Origin: Arthrobacter sp. B1805
GTDB taxonomy: Bacteria > Actinomycetota > Actinomycetes > Actinomycetales > Micrococcaceae
DNA length: 64,000 bases
Assembly (NCBI RefSeq): GCF_002929745.1
Contig: NZ_PJIQ01000012.1
Coordinates: forward strand, 48,389 to 112,388
Direction of reading: 5' to 3'
In this document: piece by piece, positions 8,605 to 16,784 of the stretch
Layout: every line of letters begins with the position of its first letter
Numbering within the stretch: the first letter of the stretch is position 1
Notes under the pieces: generated by a model
Seen by the model: the letters and a program-made list of their open reading frames with translations, nothing else
Database searches by the model: none
Told to the model about the DNA's origin: nothing
Made by a program: the position numbers and the translations under genes

Positions 8605-9366
8605 TCACCCGAGGATGATGCTGAGCTGGGCAGGCTTCCGTGTCGATGCCGGTTCGAGTTCAGCCGTCCACCTCTCCCGTGCGGCCCTTAGCAGGGCCTC
8701 GGGAGTCGCAGGAGGCGTGCCGCGCCGCGTCAGCAGATGCCGGGCGAGCTCACCGCGTGTGTGCTTAGCGAAGTGGGACACCACGGTGCGCTTGCCGTTG
8801 CGCACCTGGTACACGTTGACGGCAGCACTCTGGTGCACGGGCGGCGCCCAGGCTGCAGCGTAAGTGCTGGACCGGCAATCGACGACGAGGTCCGCGCCGG
8901 CGTGCTGCACCAGGGGATCCGCCAGGTGTCTCTTCCAGTACCCCGCGAGGCGTCCCGTGCCGGGAAGATCCACCGCCATGGACAACCGGTAGGCGGGGAT
9001 TCGGTCGCCGAAGCCGATGGCACCCCACAGGGCGGAGACGACGACGCACTGTTCCCGCGCCTTGCGCTTCTGTGCCGCTGTCATTCCGGCGTAGTCGAGA
9101 GCGTCGTACAGGACCCCGGAGTAGACGTCGTGCGCGGGCGCGGCGGGTACCTCGTCGAGGATCACGTTGCGCCTGACATCTGCTGCAAGGGACTCGCCGA
9201 CGCCGAGGATCGAATGCGCGTCGTTTGCGCTGCTGGCCTCAGCCAGAGCGGTGAGCACCGCGCGCCTGGCGCTGAGCAGTTCGGGAAAGTGCAGGTCCTC
9301 CAGCCGCAGCGGCTCGCCCTTGCGGGCTTCGGTCTTACCCTCGGACGGCGGAAGCAGGATCAGCAC
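8605..9366 (-). CDS. yaaA: Peroxide-stress protein YaaA (DUF328/UPF0246 family)
   Basis: 253 aa beginning MLILLPPSEGKTEA, the family's N-terminal signature. YaaA of Escherichia coli lowers free intracellular iron and DNA damage during H2O2 stress; the biochemical mechanism is unclear. The conserved YSGVLYDALDY and VVSALWGAIGFGDRIPAYRL segments are present. It starts at GTG (9364-9366) with a TAGAGT hexamer 6 nt upstream, so it is probably leaderless. It converges on the RNase HI-VOC gene with a 14-bp gap. Confidence 0.9.
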   Translation of the reverse strand: MLILLPPSEGKTEARKGEPLRLEDLHFPELLSARRAVLTALAEASSANDAHSILGVGESLAADVRRNVILDEVPAAPAHDVYSGVLYDALDYAGMTAAQKRKAREQCVVVSALWGAIGFGDRIPAYRLSMAVDLPGTGRLAGYWKRHLADPLVQHAGADLVVDCRSSTYAAAWAPPVHQSAAVNVYQVRNGKRTVVSHFAKHTRGELARHLLTRRGTPPATPEALLRAARERWTAELEPASTRKPAQLSIILG

Positions 9367-9372
9367 TGATCA

Positions 9373-9378
9373 ACTCTA
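9373..9378 (-). promoter_or_regulatory. -10 box of an apparently leaderless promoter (yaaA)
   Basis: Read on the minus strand, TAGAGT is followed by 6 nt and then the GTG start of yaaA. There is no Shine-Dalgarno. Confidence 0.5.
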
Positions 9379-9431
9379 TCCAACTCGGGCACCCCGCCCG
9401 AGCGCTGTGCGCCAGAAGCTCCGGGTCCGCC

Positions 9432-9437
9432 TAGAAT
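9432..9437 (+). promoter_or_regulatory. -10 box of rnpB
   Basis: TAGAAT lies 7 nt before the predicted 5' end of the RNase P RNA at about 9445. No clear -35 is seen at 17-18 bp upstream. Confidence 0.6.
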
Positions 9438-9444
9438 GGACGAC

Positions 9445-9849
9445 GGATGGGTCGACCAGGCGGTCGCGTTGGATGGTGTGCAAGCATCGATTCCACCGAG
9501 GAACGTCCGGGCTCCGCAGGGCAGGGTGGTGGGTAACGCCCACTCGGGGTAACCCGCAGGCCAGTGCCACAGAAAAGAAACCGCTGTCCGCAGCAGGCCT
9601 CGGCCCACGCACGGGCAGTAAGGGTGAAAAGGTGGTGTAAGAGACCACCAGCGTGCCGGGTGACCGGCATGGCTCGGTAAACCCCACCCGGAGCAAGGCC
9701 AGACAGTGCGCGTTATCAGGGCTGCCCGCCCGAGTGCACGGGTAGGCCGCTGGAGGGCGTCGGCAACGGCGTCCGTAGATGGATGGCCGCCACTCGCGCG
9801 ACGGTAACGGCGCGCGATGACAGAACCCGGCGTATCGGTCGGCCCATCC
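9445..9849 (+). ncRNA. rnpB: RNase P RNA, bacterial type A
   Basis: Catalytic RNA that trims the 5' leader of pre-tRNAs. The 5' GGATGGGTCGACC pairs with GGTCGGCCCATCC at the 3' end (helix P1). The universally conserved core is present: GAGGAACGTCCGGGCTCC at 9498-9515, ACAGAAA at 9569-9575, GTGAAAAGGTGG followed by GTAAGAGACCACC, and the 3' half of P4 in ACAGAACCCGGCGTAT around 9820-9835. About 405 nt, normal for actinobacteria. An open frame running antisense through it is not a gene. Confidence 0.97.
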
Positions 9850-10198
9850 CATAATCCCTGCGGCGTCATGAAGCGGCCCCCCGTACCCGGTCTCAAGAGG
9901 TAGGGGGACCGCCCGGCGTCTATAGCCGCCTCAGGAGGGCATCGACCGCGATACTGCTGGGGGAACGACCGCGGGAAACCCTCCCGGAGACTATCTTCCG
10001 CCCACCCTCGTCGCGCGGCAACGTAATAGCTGCGGCTAAGCCATCGGTGAAATCGGGAACTCCGCGGGACCAGCCGATCATTGCTGAAGCGAACAATTAT
10101 CGGTGTGCGGCGTGCGTTGGTCAAGGGGCCGTGAGAAGGAGCCGATCATTGGACTGCTCGGGCCGGTCCTCCTAGTCGTGCTCGGCTAGGGTGATCGG
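9850..10198. other. Gene-free 349-bp region after rnpB
   Basis: I see no convincing coding frame. A hairpin at 9873-9912 (GCGG-CCCCC-GTAC against GTA-GGGGG-ACCGC) probably terminates rnpB. The rest is rich in short complementary G/C blocks but matches no RNA family I recognise. A 12-bp direct repeat AGCCGATCATTG occurs at 10072-10083 and 10140-10151, the second copy about 40 bp before the MFS promoter, so it may be an operator pair. Confidence 0.5.
10187..10192 (+). promoter_or_regulatory. -10 box of an apparently leaderless promoter (MFS gene)
   Basis: TAGGGT ends 6 nt before the ATG at 10199, so the transcript should start at the A of ATG. Confidence 0.5.
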
Positions 10199-11506
10199 AT
10201 GAGCGCTGGGGGTACCGGGACGAAACACCTGCTGGTGCGCAACCACAACTTCCGGGCACTGATGGTCTCCAGCACGTTCGGCGTGCTGGGGAACGCAGTC
10301 GCAGCCGTAGCACTGCCTGTCATCGCTGCGGTAGAACTCGACGCCAGCAATTTCGAGGTCGCGGCCCTCGCCGGCATGACGTTCCTGCCGTGGCTCCTTT
10401 TCGGGCTTGCCATCGGCGTGTGGGTGGACAGGCTGCCGCGCAGGCCCGTGATGCTGGCGTCCCTTGCCGCGCGCGTCGTCGTTCTCGCGCTCCTGCCGCT
10501 CGGGTACTGGCTCGGTTTCCTCAGCACGCCACTGCTGTTCGCGGCGGCCTTCCTCGCCGGTATCGCGTCCGTCTTCTTCCAGTTGGCCGACGCAGCCCTC
10601 GTGCAGCAGGCCGTCACACCCGATGAGCTCATGGAGGGGAACGGCCTGATCACCGGTTCAGGAGCGGCCGCGGACGCGGCGGGCCGGTCGGTTGCAGGAT
10701 GGTTGACGACGATGGCGGGAGCCTCCAACACGCTCGTCGTCCAACTGGCGACGTCGGTCGTCTCCCTCATCGCCATCCAGCGCCTCGACGTGAAGGAGAT
10801 CGTGCAGCCTCACACCGAACGGCGGATCCTCCACGACATGTGGGCGGGGCTCCGCTACACCTTCAGCACGGCTCCGCTGCGGGCCATCCTCCTCAACGCC
10901 GCCCTCTGGAACCTGGGCGGCAACATCGCGGCCTCCCTGCTCGTCCTCCTCGTGCTGAGGACCCTGGGGGAGTCGGAGGTGTGGCTGGGATTCCTGTTGG
11001 CGGCTGCCTCCGCCGGCGGAGCGGTCGGTGGTATCACCGCCCACTCCATGGGGGAGCGCTTCGGATCAGGACCCCTCTGGCGGTGGTCCATGGTGCCGGG
11101 TGTCTTCGGCTATGCCTCGTTGCTGATGCTCACTCCCGGGTGGGGCATGCTCTGGGGAGTCCTCGGCATGTTCGTGATGGGCGCAAGCATCGCCTGGAAC
11201 ATCGTCGTCGGCTCGAGTTTCCGTCAGCGCGTGTGCCCGCCGGGGATGATGGGCAGGTTGGGGGCTGCCTCAAGGACCGTGAGCTGGGGCATGCTTGCCC
11301 TGGCCAGTTTGCTGGCAGGCGTCCTGGCAGAGACGCTCGGCATTCGTGAGGCCGTGCTGATCGGCGTACTGATCGCCTCCCTCGCCCCCCTCGTCGCCCT
11401 GGTGGGACCACTGCGGGGTGTCAGGAGACTGGAAGACCTCGTCGAGGCACCCGGGCCACACCTCGGGACTCCCGAGAAAGGCCTCGGTACGTCAGGGAGA
11501 GCATGA
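10199..11506 (+). CDS. MFS transporter, putative drug/siderophore exporter (EntS-like)
   Basis: 435-aa inner-membrane protein with about 11-12 hydrophobic helices. The cytoplasmic loop after helix 2 reads GVWVDRLPRRPVML, the MFS motif-A region. The TSGSGAAADAAGRSVAGWL-like stretch near residue 155 and the overall layout fit the MFS_3 group (EntS and related exporters). The substrate cannot be told from sequence. The gene stands alone: rnpB is upstream and def converges downstream. Confidence 0.85.
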   Translation: MSAGGTGTKHLLVRNHNFRALMVSSTFGVLGNAVAAVALPVIAAVELDASNFEVAALAGMTFLPWLLFGLAIGVWVDRLPRRPVMLASLAARVVVLALLPLGYWLGFLSTPLLFAAAFLAGIASVFFQLADAALVQQAVTPDELMEGNGLITGSGAAADAAGRSVAGWLTTMAGASNTLVVQLATSVVSLIAIQRLDVKEIVQPHTERRILHDMWAGLRYTFSTAPLRAILLNAALWNLGGNIAASLLVLLVLRTLGESEVWLGFLLAAASAGGAVGGITAHSMGERFGSGPLWRWSMVPGVFGYASLLMLTPGWGMLWGVLGMFVMGASIAWNIVVGSSFRQRVCPPGMMGRLGAASRTVSWGMLALASLLAGVLAETLGIREAVLIGVLIASLAPLVALVGPLRGVRRLEDLVEAPGPHLGTPEKGLGTSGRA

Positions 11507-11540
11507 CGGCGCTCCCGCGCCTGGTTCTGGTCGGCCTGAC

Positions 11541-12113
11541 CTAGTGGCCGAAGGGATCCGGATCGACCCCGGGCATCCACGTCAGCCCCGGCACGCCCCA
11601 CCCCTGATTCTTCATCGCCTTGCTCGCTTTCCGCGCCTGGCGATTGTTCAGCCTGTCGACGTAGAGCTTGCCGTCCAGGTGGTCGTACTCGTGCTGCATG
11701 CACCGGGCGAACCACCCTGTCGCCTCGAATCCGACCGGAGCGCCATGACCGTCGAACCCGGACACCCGGACCCATTCGGCGCGCTTGAGCGGAAAGGCTT
11801 CTCCGGGCACGGAGAGGCAGCCCTCGGACTCCTCCTCCGGATCGGGATCCGAGCCGGGGACCTTGGAGGTGACGAGCGTCGGGTTCACGAGCACGCCGCG
11901 GGGGGCGACGCCGTCGTCGTTCTCCATCGCGTAGACGAAGACGCGCAGTCCCACACCGATCTGCGGCGCGGCGAGACCGACGCCGTTGGCGACGTCCATC
12001 GTCTCGAACATGTCGGCGATCAGGCTCCGCAGCTCATCGTCGAAGGCCTCGACGAGCTGGGCACGCCGGTGCAGAACTGGTTCTCCCATGATGGTGATGG
12101 GGTGGACAGCCAT
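11541..12113 (-). CDS. def: Peptide deformylase
   Basis: Removes the formyl group from N-terminal Met of new proteins. All three signature motifs are present: GVGLAAPQIG (motif 1), EGCLSVPGE (motif 2, Cys metal ligand) and QHEYDHLDGKL (motif 3, HExxH-type). Start ATG at 12113 with AGAGGT upstream gives 190 aa; the longer open frame upstream belongs to the neighbouring gene's DNA. It lies 5 bp downstream of the acyl-CoA dehydrogenase gene and is probably co-transcribed with it. Confidence 0.95.
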   Translation of the reverse strand: MAVHPITIMGEPVLHRRAQLVEAFDDELRSLIADMFETMDVANGVGLAAPQIGVGLRVFVYAMENDDGVAPRGVLVNPTLVTSKVPGSDPDPEEESEGCLSVPGEAFPLKRAEWVRVSGFDGHGAPVGFEATGWFARCMQHEYDHLDGKLYVDRLNNRQARKASKAMKNQGWGVPGLTWMPGVDPDPFGH

Positions 12114-12118
12114 GGAAC

Positions 12119-13291
12119 TTACCTCTTCTGGGTTGAACGGTCGGCGATCGACCGCCCGATCGACTCGCGCATGATCTCGCTGGTGCCGCCGAAGATGGTC
12201 AACAGCCGTGCTGCGAGGAAGGCCTGCGATACCGGGTACTCGAGGATGTAGCCGTACCCGCCGTGCAGCTGCAGGCACCTGTCGGTGATGGATTTCGCCC
12301 GCTCACTCGCCCACAGCTTGGCCTGCGCTGCAGCCGTAGGCGTCAGTGAACCGGAGTTGAACGCGAGCACCGCGGCGTCGACGAAGGTCTCCGTCACCTC
12401 CACCTCGGTGAGGATGTCGGCGAGGACATGGCGGGTGTTCTGGAAGTCGAGCACCCGCTCACCGAAGGCGCTGCGCTCGGTCACGTACCTCAGCGTCTGC
12501 TCGTAGGTGGCGCGCGCGAGGGCGGAGGAGGCGACGGCGATTCCCAGCCGGCCCTGTGGAATCTGCTCGAGGCTGTAGCGCAGTCCCTGACCGACCTCAC
12601 CGACGAGGTCACCCCCCGGGACGCGCACGTTGTCGAAGAACAGTTCGGCCGTGTCCGATGCCCGGAGTCCCATCTTGTCCAGCTGGCGGCCGGGAGTGTA
12701 GCCCTCACCTTTGCCCACCAAGAAGAGCGAGAAGGAATCGCTCGATCCACGGCCTGTGCTGCCGTCGGTACGAGCGAGCACCAGGGAGGCATCGCCGCTG
12801 ATTCCATTGCCGATGAAGACCTTCTGGCCGGTGATCAACCAGTCGTCGCCGTCGCGGACGGCCCTGGTGCGGATGCCCCGCAGATCGCTGCCTGCTCCCG
12901 GTTCGGTCCAGGCGCACGACGTGACGATCTCGCCGGAGACCATACCGGGCAGCCAGCGTTCCTTGAGGTCGTCCGAGCCGTGAGCGAGCAGGTGCGGCAG
13001 GACGAGATCGTCGTGCAGGTGGAAGGCCAGTCCTACCGCGAGGTGGTTACTGCGGGCGAACTCCTCGTCGAGCACCGAACGGAAGCGGTAGTCGGGCATA
13101 CCCGCGCCGCCGAACTCCTCCGGTACGGCCAACCCGAGAAGCCCCTGCTCCCCGGCGGCAGTCCAGACCGACCGGTCCATCATGTGGCGCTGGTCCCACC
13201 CCGCGTAGTGGGGAGCGACGGCGCGATCGTTGAACTCGCGGGCGACGTCGCGGAAGAGTTCGTGATCCTCTTCGAACACTGTGCGTTCCAT
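12119..13291 (-). CDS. Acyl-CoA dehydrogenase family protein
   Basis: FAD enzyme that introduces an alpha-beta double bond into acyl-CoAs. The 390-aa length is typical. The FAD/substrate-binding TSCAWTEPGAGSD motif is intact. The C-terminal helix has LQLHGGYGYILEYPVSQAF with the family's catalytic-type Glu, then FGGTSEIMRE. It is upstream of def. The region before the start has AAGGAT as ribosome-binding site and a small dyad, GACAGT-5-ACTGTC, at 13330-13346. Chain-length preference is not predictable. Confidence 0.9.
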   Translation of the reverse strand: MERTVFEEDHELFRDVAREFNDRAVAPHYAGWDQRHMMDRSVWTAAGEQGLLGLAVPEEFGGAGMPDYRFRSVLDEEFARSNHLAVGLAFHLHDDLVLPHLLAHGSDDLKERWLPGMVSGEIVTSCAWTEPGAGSDLRGIRTRAVRDGDDWLITGQKVFIGNGISGDASLVLARTDGSTGRGSSDSFSLFLVGKGEGYTPGRQLDKMGLRASDTAELFFDNVRVPGGDLVGEVGQGLRYSLEQIPQGRLGIAVASSALARATYEQTLRYVTERSAFGERVLDFQNTRHVLADILTEVEVTETFVDAAVLAFNSGSLTPTAAAQAKLWASERAKSITDRCLQLHGGYGYILEYPVSQAFLAARLLTIFGGTSEIMRESIGRSIADRSTQKR

Positions 13292-13378
13292 GGCAGGGAT
13301 CCTTCGTTGCAGTCAGCCGGAGGAGTTCAGACAGTGGCGGACTGTCATCCGGGCGTGGGCTTACTGGGGCCGGAAATG

Positions 13379-13415
13379 CGTATGCCGTCCCGGACGGTCT
13401 CCGGGACGGCATACG
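13379..13415. terminator. Strong hairpin downstream of tRNA-His
   Basis: 16-bp perfect arms (13379-13394 and 13400-13415) with a 5-nt loop sit 26 bp beyond the 3' end of the tRNA-His gene on the minus strand, and before the acyl-CoA dehydrogenase gene. Confidence 0.8.
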
Positions 13416-13441
13416 TGGTCAGGATTTCCCTGACGACTGAG

Positions 13442-13515
13442 GGTGAGTAACGGGGGTTGAACCCGCGACCTCCTGGACCACAACCAGGCGCTCTGCCAAC
13501 TGAGCTATACCCACC
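13442..13515 (-). tRNA. tRNA-His (anticodon GTG)
   Basis: Acceptor arms are GTGGGTA/TACTCAC. The anticodon loop is TTGTGGT on a CCTGG/CCAGG stem, and the T-loop is TTCAACC. The extra 5' G(-1) at 13515 faces discriminator C at 13442, the hallmark of tRNA-His. CCA is not encoded. Confidence 0.96.
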
Positions 13516-13640
13516 AAGTGTCTCCGCTGTCCGGCCCGTCGGATCGCTCCGTCGAAGCTGTCTGCGGAAGGCAGCGGATACAAGTTTACACACTTTTTCG
13601 TGTGCTTCCGACCGCCCGCCGGGGTGGGTGGCAGCGGCGG

Positions 13641-14243
13641 TCAGGAAGCGATCGTCCGGGCTATGGCCCTGCTCGTGGCCGAGTCCGGTCCGGGAGCAGG
13701 AACGAAGACTGCTGCACGGTAGTAGCGCAGCTCCCTGATGGAGTCCTCGATATCACCCAGCGCCCTGTGTCCGCCGGTCTTCGCAGGAGCCTGGAAGTAG
13801 GCACGGGTGTACCAGCGGCGTGCGAGTTCCTTGATGGTGGACACGTCGATGATGCGGTAGTGCAGGTAGTCGACGACGAGCGGCATGTCGCGGACGAGGA
13901 AGTTGCGGTCCGTTCCTACGGAATTACCCGCGAGCTGCGCCTTTCGAGGCTCCGGGACCCACTTCCGGATGTAGCTGAGAACCTGTTCCTGCGCGTCCTC
14001 CATCGTGATGCCGCCGTCCAGTTCCTCGAGCAGGCCCGAGGTGGTGTGCATGTCCCGGACGAAGTCGCCCATCTGGGCGAGAGCTTCGGCGGTGGGTTTG
14101 ATCACGACGTCCACACCGTCTCCCAGGATGTTGAGCTCGGAATCGGTCACGAGGACGGCCACCTCGATCAGGGCGTCGTTGACGAGGTCCAGTCCCGTCA
14201 TCTCGCAGTCGATCCAGACGATGTGTTCATTCGATATCGGCAT
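13641..14243 (-). CDS. orn: Oligoribonuclease (3'-5' exoribonuclease)
   Basis: Degrades very short RNAs (mainly dinucleotides) to mononucleotides; essential in many bacteria. DEDD-family exonuclease: WIDCEMTGLD (first D and E), ending with HRALGDIEDSIREL (His and last D). 200 aa from the ATG at 14243. That start is chosen because the MPISNEHIVWIDCEMTG N-terminus fits the family and TACATT lies 6 nt upstream (leaderless). The frame stays open further upstream without similarity. Confidence 0.95.
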   Translation of the reverse strand: MPISNEHIVWIDCEMTGLDLVNDALIEVAVLVTDSELNILGDGVDVVIKPTAEALAQMGDFVRDMHTTSGLLEELDGGITMEDAQEQVLSYIRKWVPEPRKAQLAGNSVGTDRNFLVRDMPLVVDYLHYRIIDVSTIKELARRWYTRAYFQAPAKTGGHRALGDIEDSIRELRYYRAAVFVPAPGPDSATSRAIARTIAS

Positions 14244-14549
14244 CAGACCAATGTACCGCTCGGCTCTGACCCCGCGGCGCCGCCCCAGGCCGTGCGCTTC
14301 CTGGTCCCGCTCCATGTCAGGGGCCGCCTGTCGATGCCGATCCCATAGCCTGCCCATACGGTGCAGGCGGAGGCCCGGTGCTAATATTCGAACAGTTCGC
14401 TCAGGGCTGCGGGGAGATCTGGGTGACCCTGCTGCTTCCGGCAAGGGTGCCGCACCGCGGACGCCCGACGTCCACCGCATGACGGTGGAAGGTCTGAGAA
14501 CGAGGGCGTTCCACGCCGACTCCTGCTTGCCGAAGATTGGATTTTCCAG
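14244..14549. other. 306-bp intergenic region between orn and mptB
   Basis: Divergent promoter region. TACATT near 14250-14255 (minus) serves orn. TAATAT at 14382-14387 (plus) could be the -10 for mptB, giving a leader of about 155 nt. CGAACAGTTCG at 14389-14399 is a short dyad. No coding frame is convincing. Confidence 0.45.
14250..14255 (-). promoter_or_regulatory. -10 box of an apparently leaderless promoter (orn)
   Basis: On the minus strand TACATT is followed by 6 nt and then the ATG of orn. No ribosome-binding site intervenes. Confidence 0.5.
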
Positions 14550-16070
14550 ATGCCCGCCCAGGTCCCGCTCACCGAGATCGAGACGCAGCCGGGCCCCAAC
14601 CGACCCAATGTCGCCGTCCTCCAGGGATTCATCGGGTCCCTGATGATGTGGATGGGATCGCTCGGGGTTGGTTGGCTTTCACTCGCCTCCGCCGAACTGC
14701 GCCGTCATCCGATCATCATCTGGCTCCGCTTCGAACCCGCCGGGGCCGTGCTGTCCGTCCTGGTCCTGGCGCTGGGCGGGATGCTGCTGATCCGGGCGTG
14801 GCTCCGGCTCGGTCAACGGTTGAACGGCTGGTCCGACGAGACACGCCCCTATCTCCTGAAGGCCATCGTCGCTTGGACGATCCCACTCGCAGCAGCGCTT
14901 CCGCTGTTCAGCAGGGACGTGTTCGCCTACATCGCGCAGGGCCAGGTCATGGTGGCCAAACTCAACCCCTACGTCGACGGCTATTCGCAGATCTCCAACT
15001 ACCTGCAGATCGGTGCCGATGATCTGTGGGCTCAAAGCCCCACCCCCTATGGGCCGGTCTTCCTCTGGATCGAAGAGGGCATCGTCAGGATCACCGGAGG
15101 ACACCCCGACACGTCGATCATCCTGTTCAGGGTCGTCGCGCTGATCGGGGTCGCGCTGTGCGTCTATTTCGTCCCGAAACTTGCCGAGCTGCACTCCATC
15201 AACGCCAACCGGGCGCTCTGGCTGACGGCAGCCAACCCACTCTTCCTGATCAACTTCGTCGCCGCGATCCACAATGACGCCCTGATGATCGGCCTGGCGC
15301 TCGCGGGTCTCTACTTCGCCGCAGCCAAACGGCCCGTGCTCGGCATCCTGCTCATCACCCTGTCCGTCGGCATCAAGCCGATCACATTGATCTTCCTGCC
15401 GTTCGTGGGGCTCATGTGGGCCGGCAGGGGGGCGTCCTGGCCGCGGCGATTCCTCTACTGGTTCCTGACGGCAGGGCTGTGCCTCGGGATCCTGTGGATC
15501 ATGGGCCTCGTGAACACCTTCGGATTCGGTTGGGTCGGAGCGCTGAGTACCCCGGGAAGCGTGTGGATCTGGTACGCGCCGATCGGTTTCATCGGACTCG
15601 TCATCGCTACGCTCGGCGACGCGCTCGGCCTCCGCGGATGGGACCTCGCCAACGCGTTCCATACCCTTGCGCGGGTTGCGTCCCTCGTGATCATCGCGTT
15701 CCAGGTCCTCCGCGGCGACCACAGCCGGCTCGTGCGACGGCTGGCGTTCTCCCTCGCCGCGATCGTCATGCTGGCACCCATGATCCAGTCCTGGTACGTC
15801 GTCTGGCTCATCCCGCTCTTCGCGGTGACCGGTATCCGCGACGACTGGCAGGTCAAGTTCCTCTACGTCACCGTCGCCTTCTTCATGGTCTACGCGATCT
15901 CGGACCAGCTCGACATCTTCCCCTACTTCGACCTGAGTCTCGCGATGGCGCGCCAGCTCGCTGCTGTCGCCGCCCTCGGCTTCGCGCTGTATCTCGTCTT
16001 CCTGGACCGCAGTACGAAGGTATTGTTCCGTCGTCGTTACCAGCCCCTCGCACCGGGGCAACTGCACTGA
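14550..16070 (+). CDS. mptB: Polyprenol-phosphomannose-dependent alpha-1,6-mannosyltransferase (MptA/MptB type)
   Basis: 506-aa integral membrane GT-C enzyme with about 12-13 hydrophobic segments. It would add mannose from decaprenyl-phosphomannose to a lipid-linked mannan on the outer face of the membrane, as MptB does in lipomannan synthesis of corynebacteria and mycobacteria. The first external loop holds SRDVFAYIAQGQVM with acidic residue D, then NPYVDGYS and a proline-rich PTPYGPVFLWIE motif, all typical of the family. The mptA/mptB split cannot be settled here. The gene stands alone, with no visible ribosome-binding site at the ATG. Confidence 0.82.
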   Translation: MPAQVPLTEIETQPGPNRPNVAVLQGFIGSLMMWMGSLGVGWLSLASAELRRHPIIIWLRFEPAGAVLSVLVLALGGMLLIRAWLRLGQRLNGWSDETRPYLLKAIVAWTIPLAAALPLFSRDVFAYIAQGQVMVAKLNPYVDGYSQISNYLQIGADDLWAQSPTPYGPVFLWIEEGIVRITGGHPDTSIILFRVVALIGVALCVYFVPKLAELHSINANRALWLTAANPLFLINFVAAIHNDALMIGLALAGLYFAAAKRPVLGILLITLSVGIKPITLIFLPFVGLMWAGRGASWPRRFLYWFLTAGLCLGILWIMGLVNTFGFGWVGALSTPGSVWIWYAPIGFIGLVIATLGDALGLRGWDLANAFHTLARVASLVIIAFQVLRGDHSRLVRRLAFSLAAIVMLAPMIQSWYVVWLIPLFAVTGIRDDWQVKFLYVTVAFFMVYAISDQLDIFPYFDLSLAMARQLAAVAALGFALYLVFLDRSTKVLFRRRYQPLAPGQLH

Positions 16071-16155
16071 TCTCGGTCGGTCCGGTCGGCACGCAGGAGC
16101 CGGAGCCGCACAGATGCGGCATGCATGACACCCGCGGAGCGGCAATACTAAGCAG

Positions 16156-16572
16156 ATGACTGATACTGGAACGACGACGTACAGCGGCGAGTACGAGATC
16201 ACCGCCTGGGACGCGGAAGCCTATTCGGCGCCGGGCAGCACCGGGGAGCTGTCCAGGGTCAGGGCGGAGAAGGTCTTCGAGGGAGACATCAGCGGCACCA
16301 GCACCGCCGAACTCCTGATGGCGGGGAACGACGTCGGCGCCGGTTACGTGGCGTCCGAACAGTTCGTCGGGTCGGTCGGGGACCGGAGCGGAACGATGAC
16401 CGTCCAGCACTGGGGGGTCGCGGAGGGGGCGGAAGCAGCGAGTTCGGGGCACATCATTCCCGGATCGGGAACCGGCGGACTCAGCGGCATCTCGGGCAAG
16501 GCCATCTACTCCCAGGACCCGGACGGCCAGCACCGCCTCGAGCTCAAAGTGGTCTTCACCGCGGACGAGTAG
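16156..16572 (+). CDS. DUF3224 family protein
   Basis: 138 aa, soluble, no signal peptide. The sequence KVFEGDISGTSTAELLM, then GSVGDRSGTMTVQHWG and IIPGSGTGGLSGISGKA, matches the DUF3224 beta-barrel family (allene-oxide-cyclase-like fold), whose function is unknown. AATACTAA lies just before the ATG with no Shine-Dalgarno, so it may be leaderless. It sits alone between mptB and tRNA-Arg. Confidence 0.85.
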   Translation: MTDTGTTTYSGEYEITAWDAEAYSAPGSTGELSRVRAEKVFEGDISGTSTAELLMAGNDVGAGYVASEQFVGSVGDRSGTMTVQHWGVAEGAEAASSGHIIPGSGTGGLSGISGKAIYSQDPDGQHRLELKVVFTADE

Positions 16573-16641
16573 TGGGGTTCCGGGCGCCTCACCGAACAGT
16601 GCGCCGCTCGTGGTAACCGCGGATAGTAAACTGGGTGAGCT

Positions 16642-16714
16642 GCCTCCGTAGCTCAGGGGATAGAGCAGGGGCCTTCTAATCCTCTGGTCGCAGGTTCGAA
16701 TCCTGCCGGGGGCA
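16642..16714 (+). tRNA. tRNA-Arg (anticodon TCT)
   Basis: Acceptor GCCTCCG/CGGGGGC, D-arm GCTC/GAGC, anticodon loop CTTCTAA (anticodon TCT) and T-arm GCAGG-TTCGAAT-CCTGC. The anticodon stem GGGGC/TCCTC has a C-T mismatch next to the loop. CCA is not encoded. TAAACT at 16627-16632 is a candidate -10. Confidence 0.94.
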
Positions 16715-16721
16715 CAGCACG

Positions 16722-16749
16722 AGGGCCGGACGCCGATGCGTCCGGCCCT
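16722..16749 (+). terminator. Terminator of tRNA-Arg
   Basis: 12-bp perfect stem (16722-16733 and 16738-16749) with a CGAT loop, beginning 8 nt after the tRNA. It is followed by only a short T-rich stretch. Confidence 0.8.
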
Positions 16750-16784
16750 TCGCATTCCTCGGCCTGGCGCCCGAGCGCAGGGTT

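Noticed and set aside
9360..10124. 254-codon open frame on the minus strand over RNase P RNA
   Set aside because: It lies antisense to rnpB, whose conserved core is unmistakable.
14389..14399. CGAACAGTTCG as a LexA (SOS) box
   Set aside because: The actinobacterial SOS box needs a 4-bp gap between CGAAC and GTTCG; here it is 1 bp.
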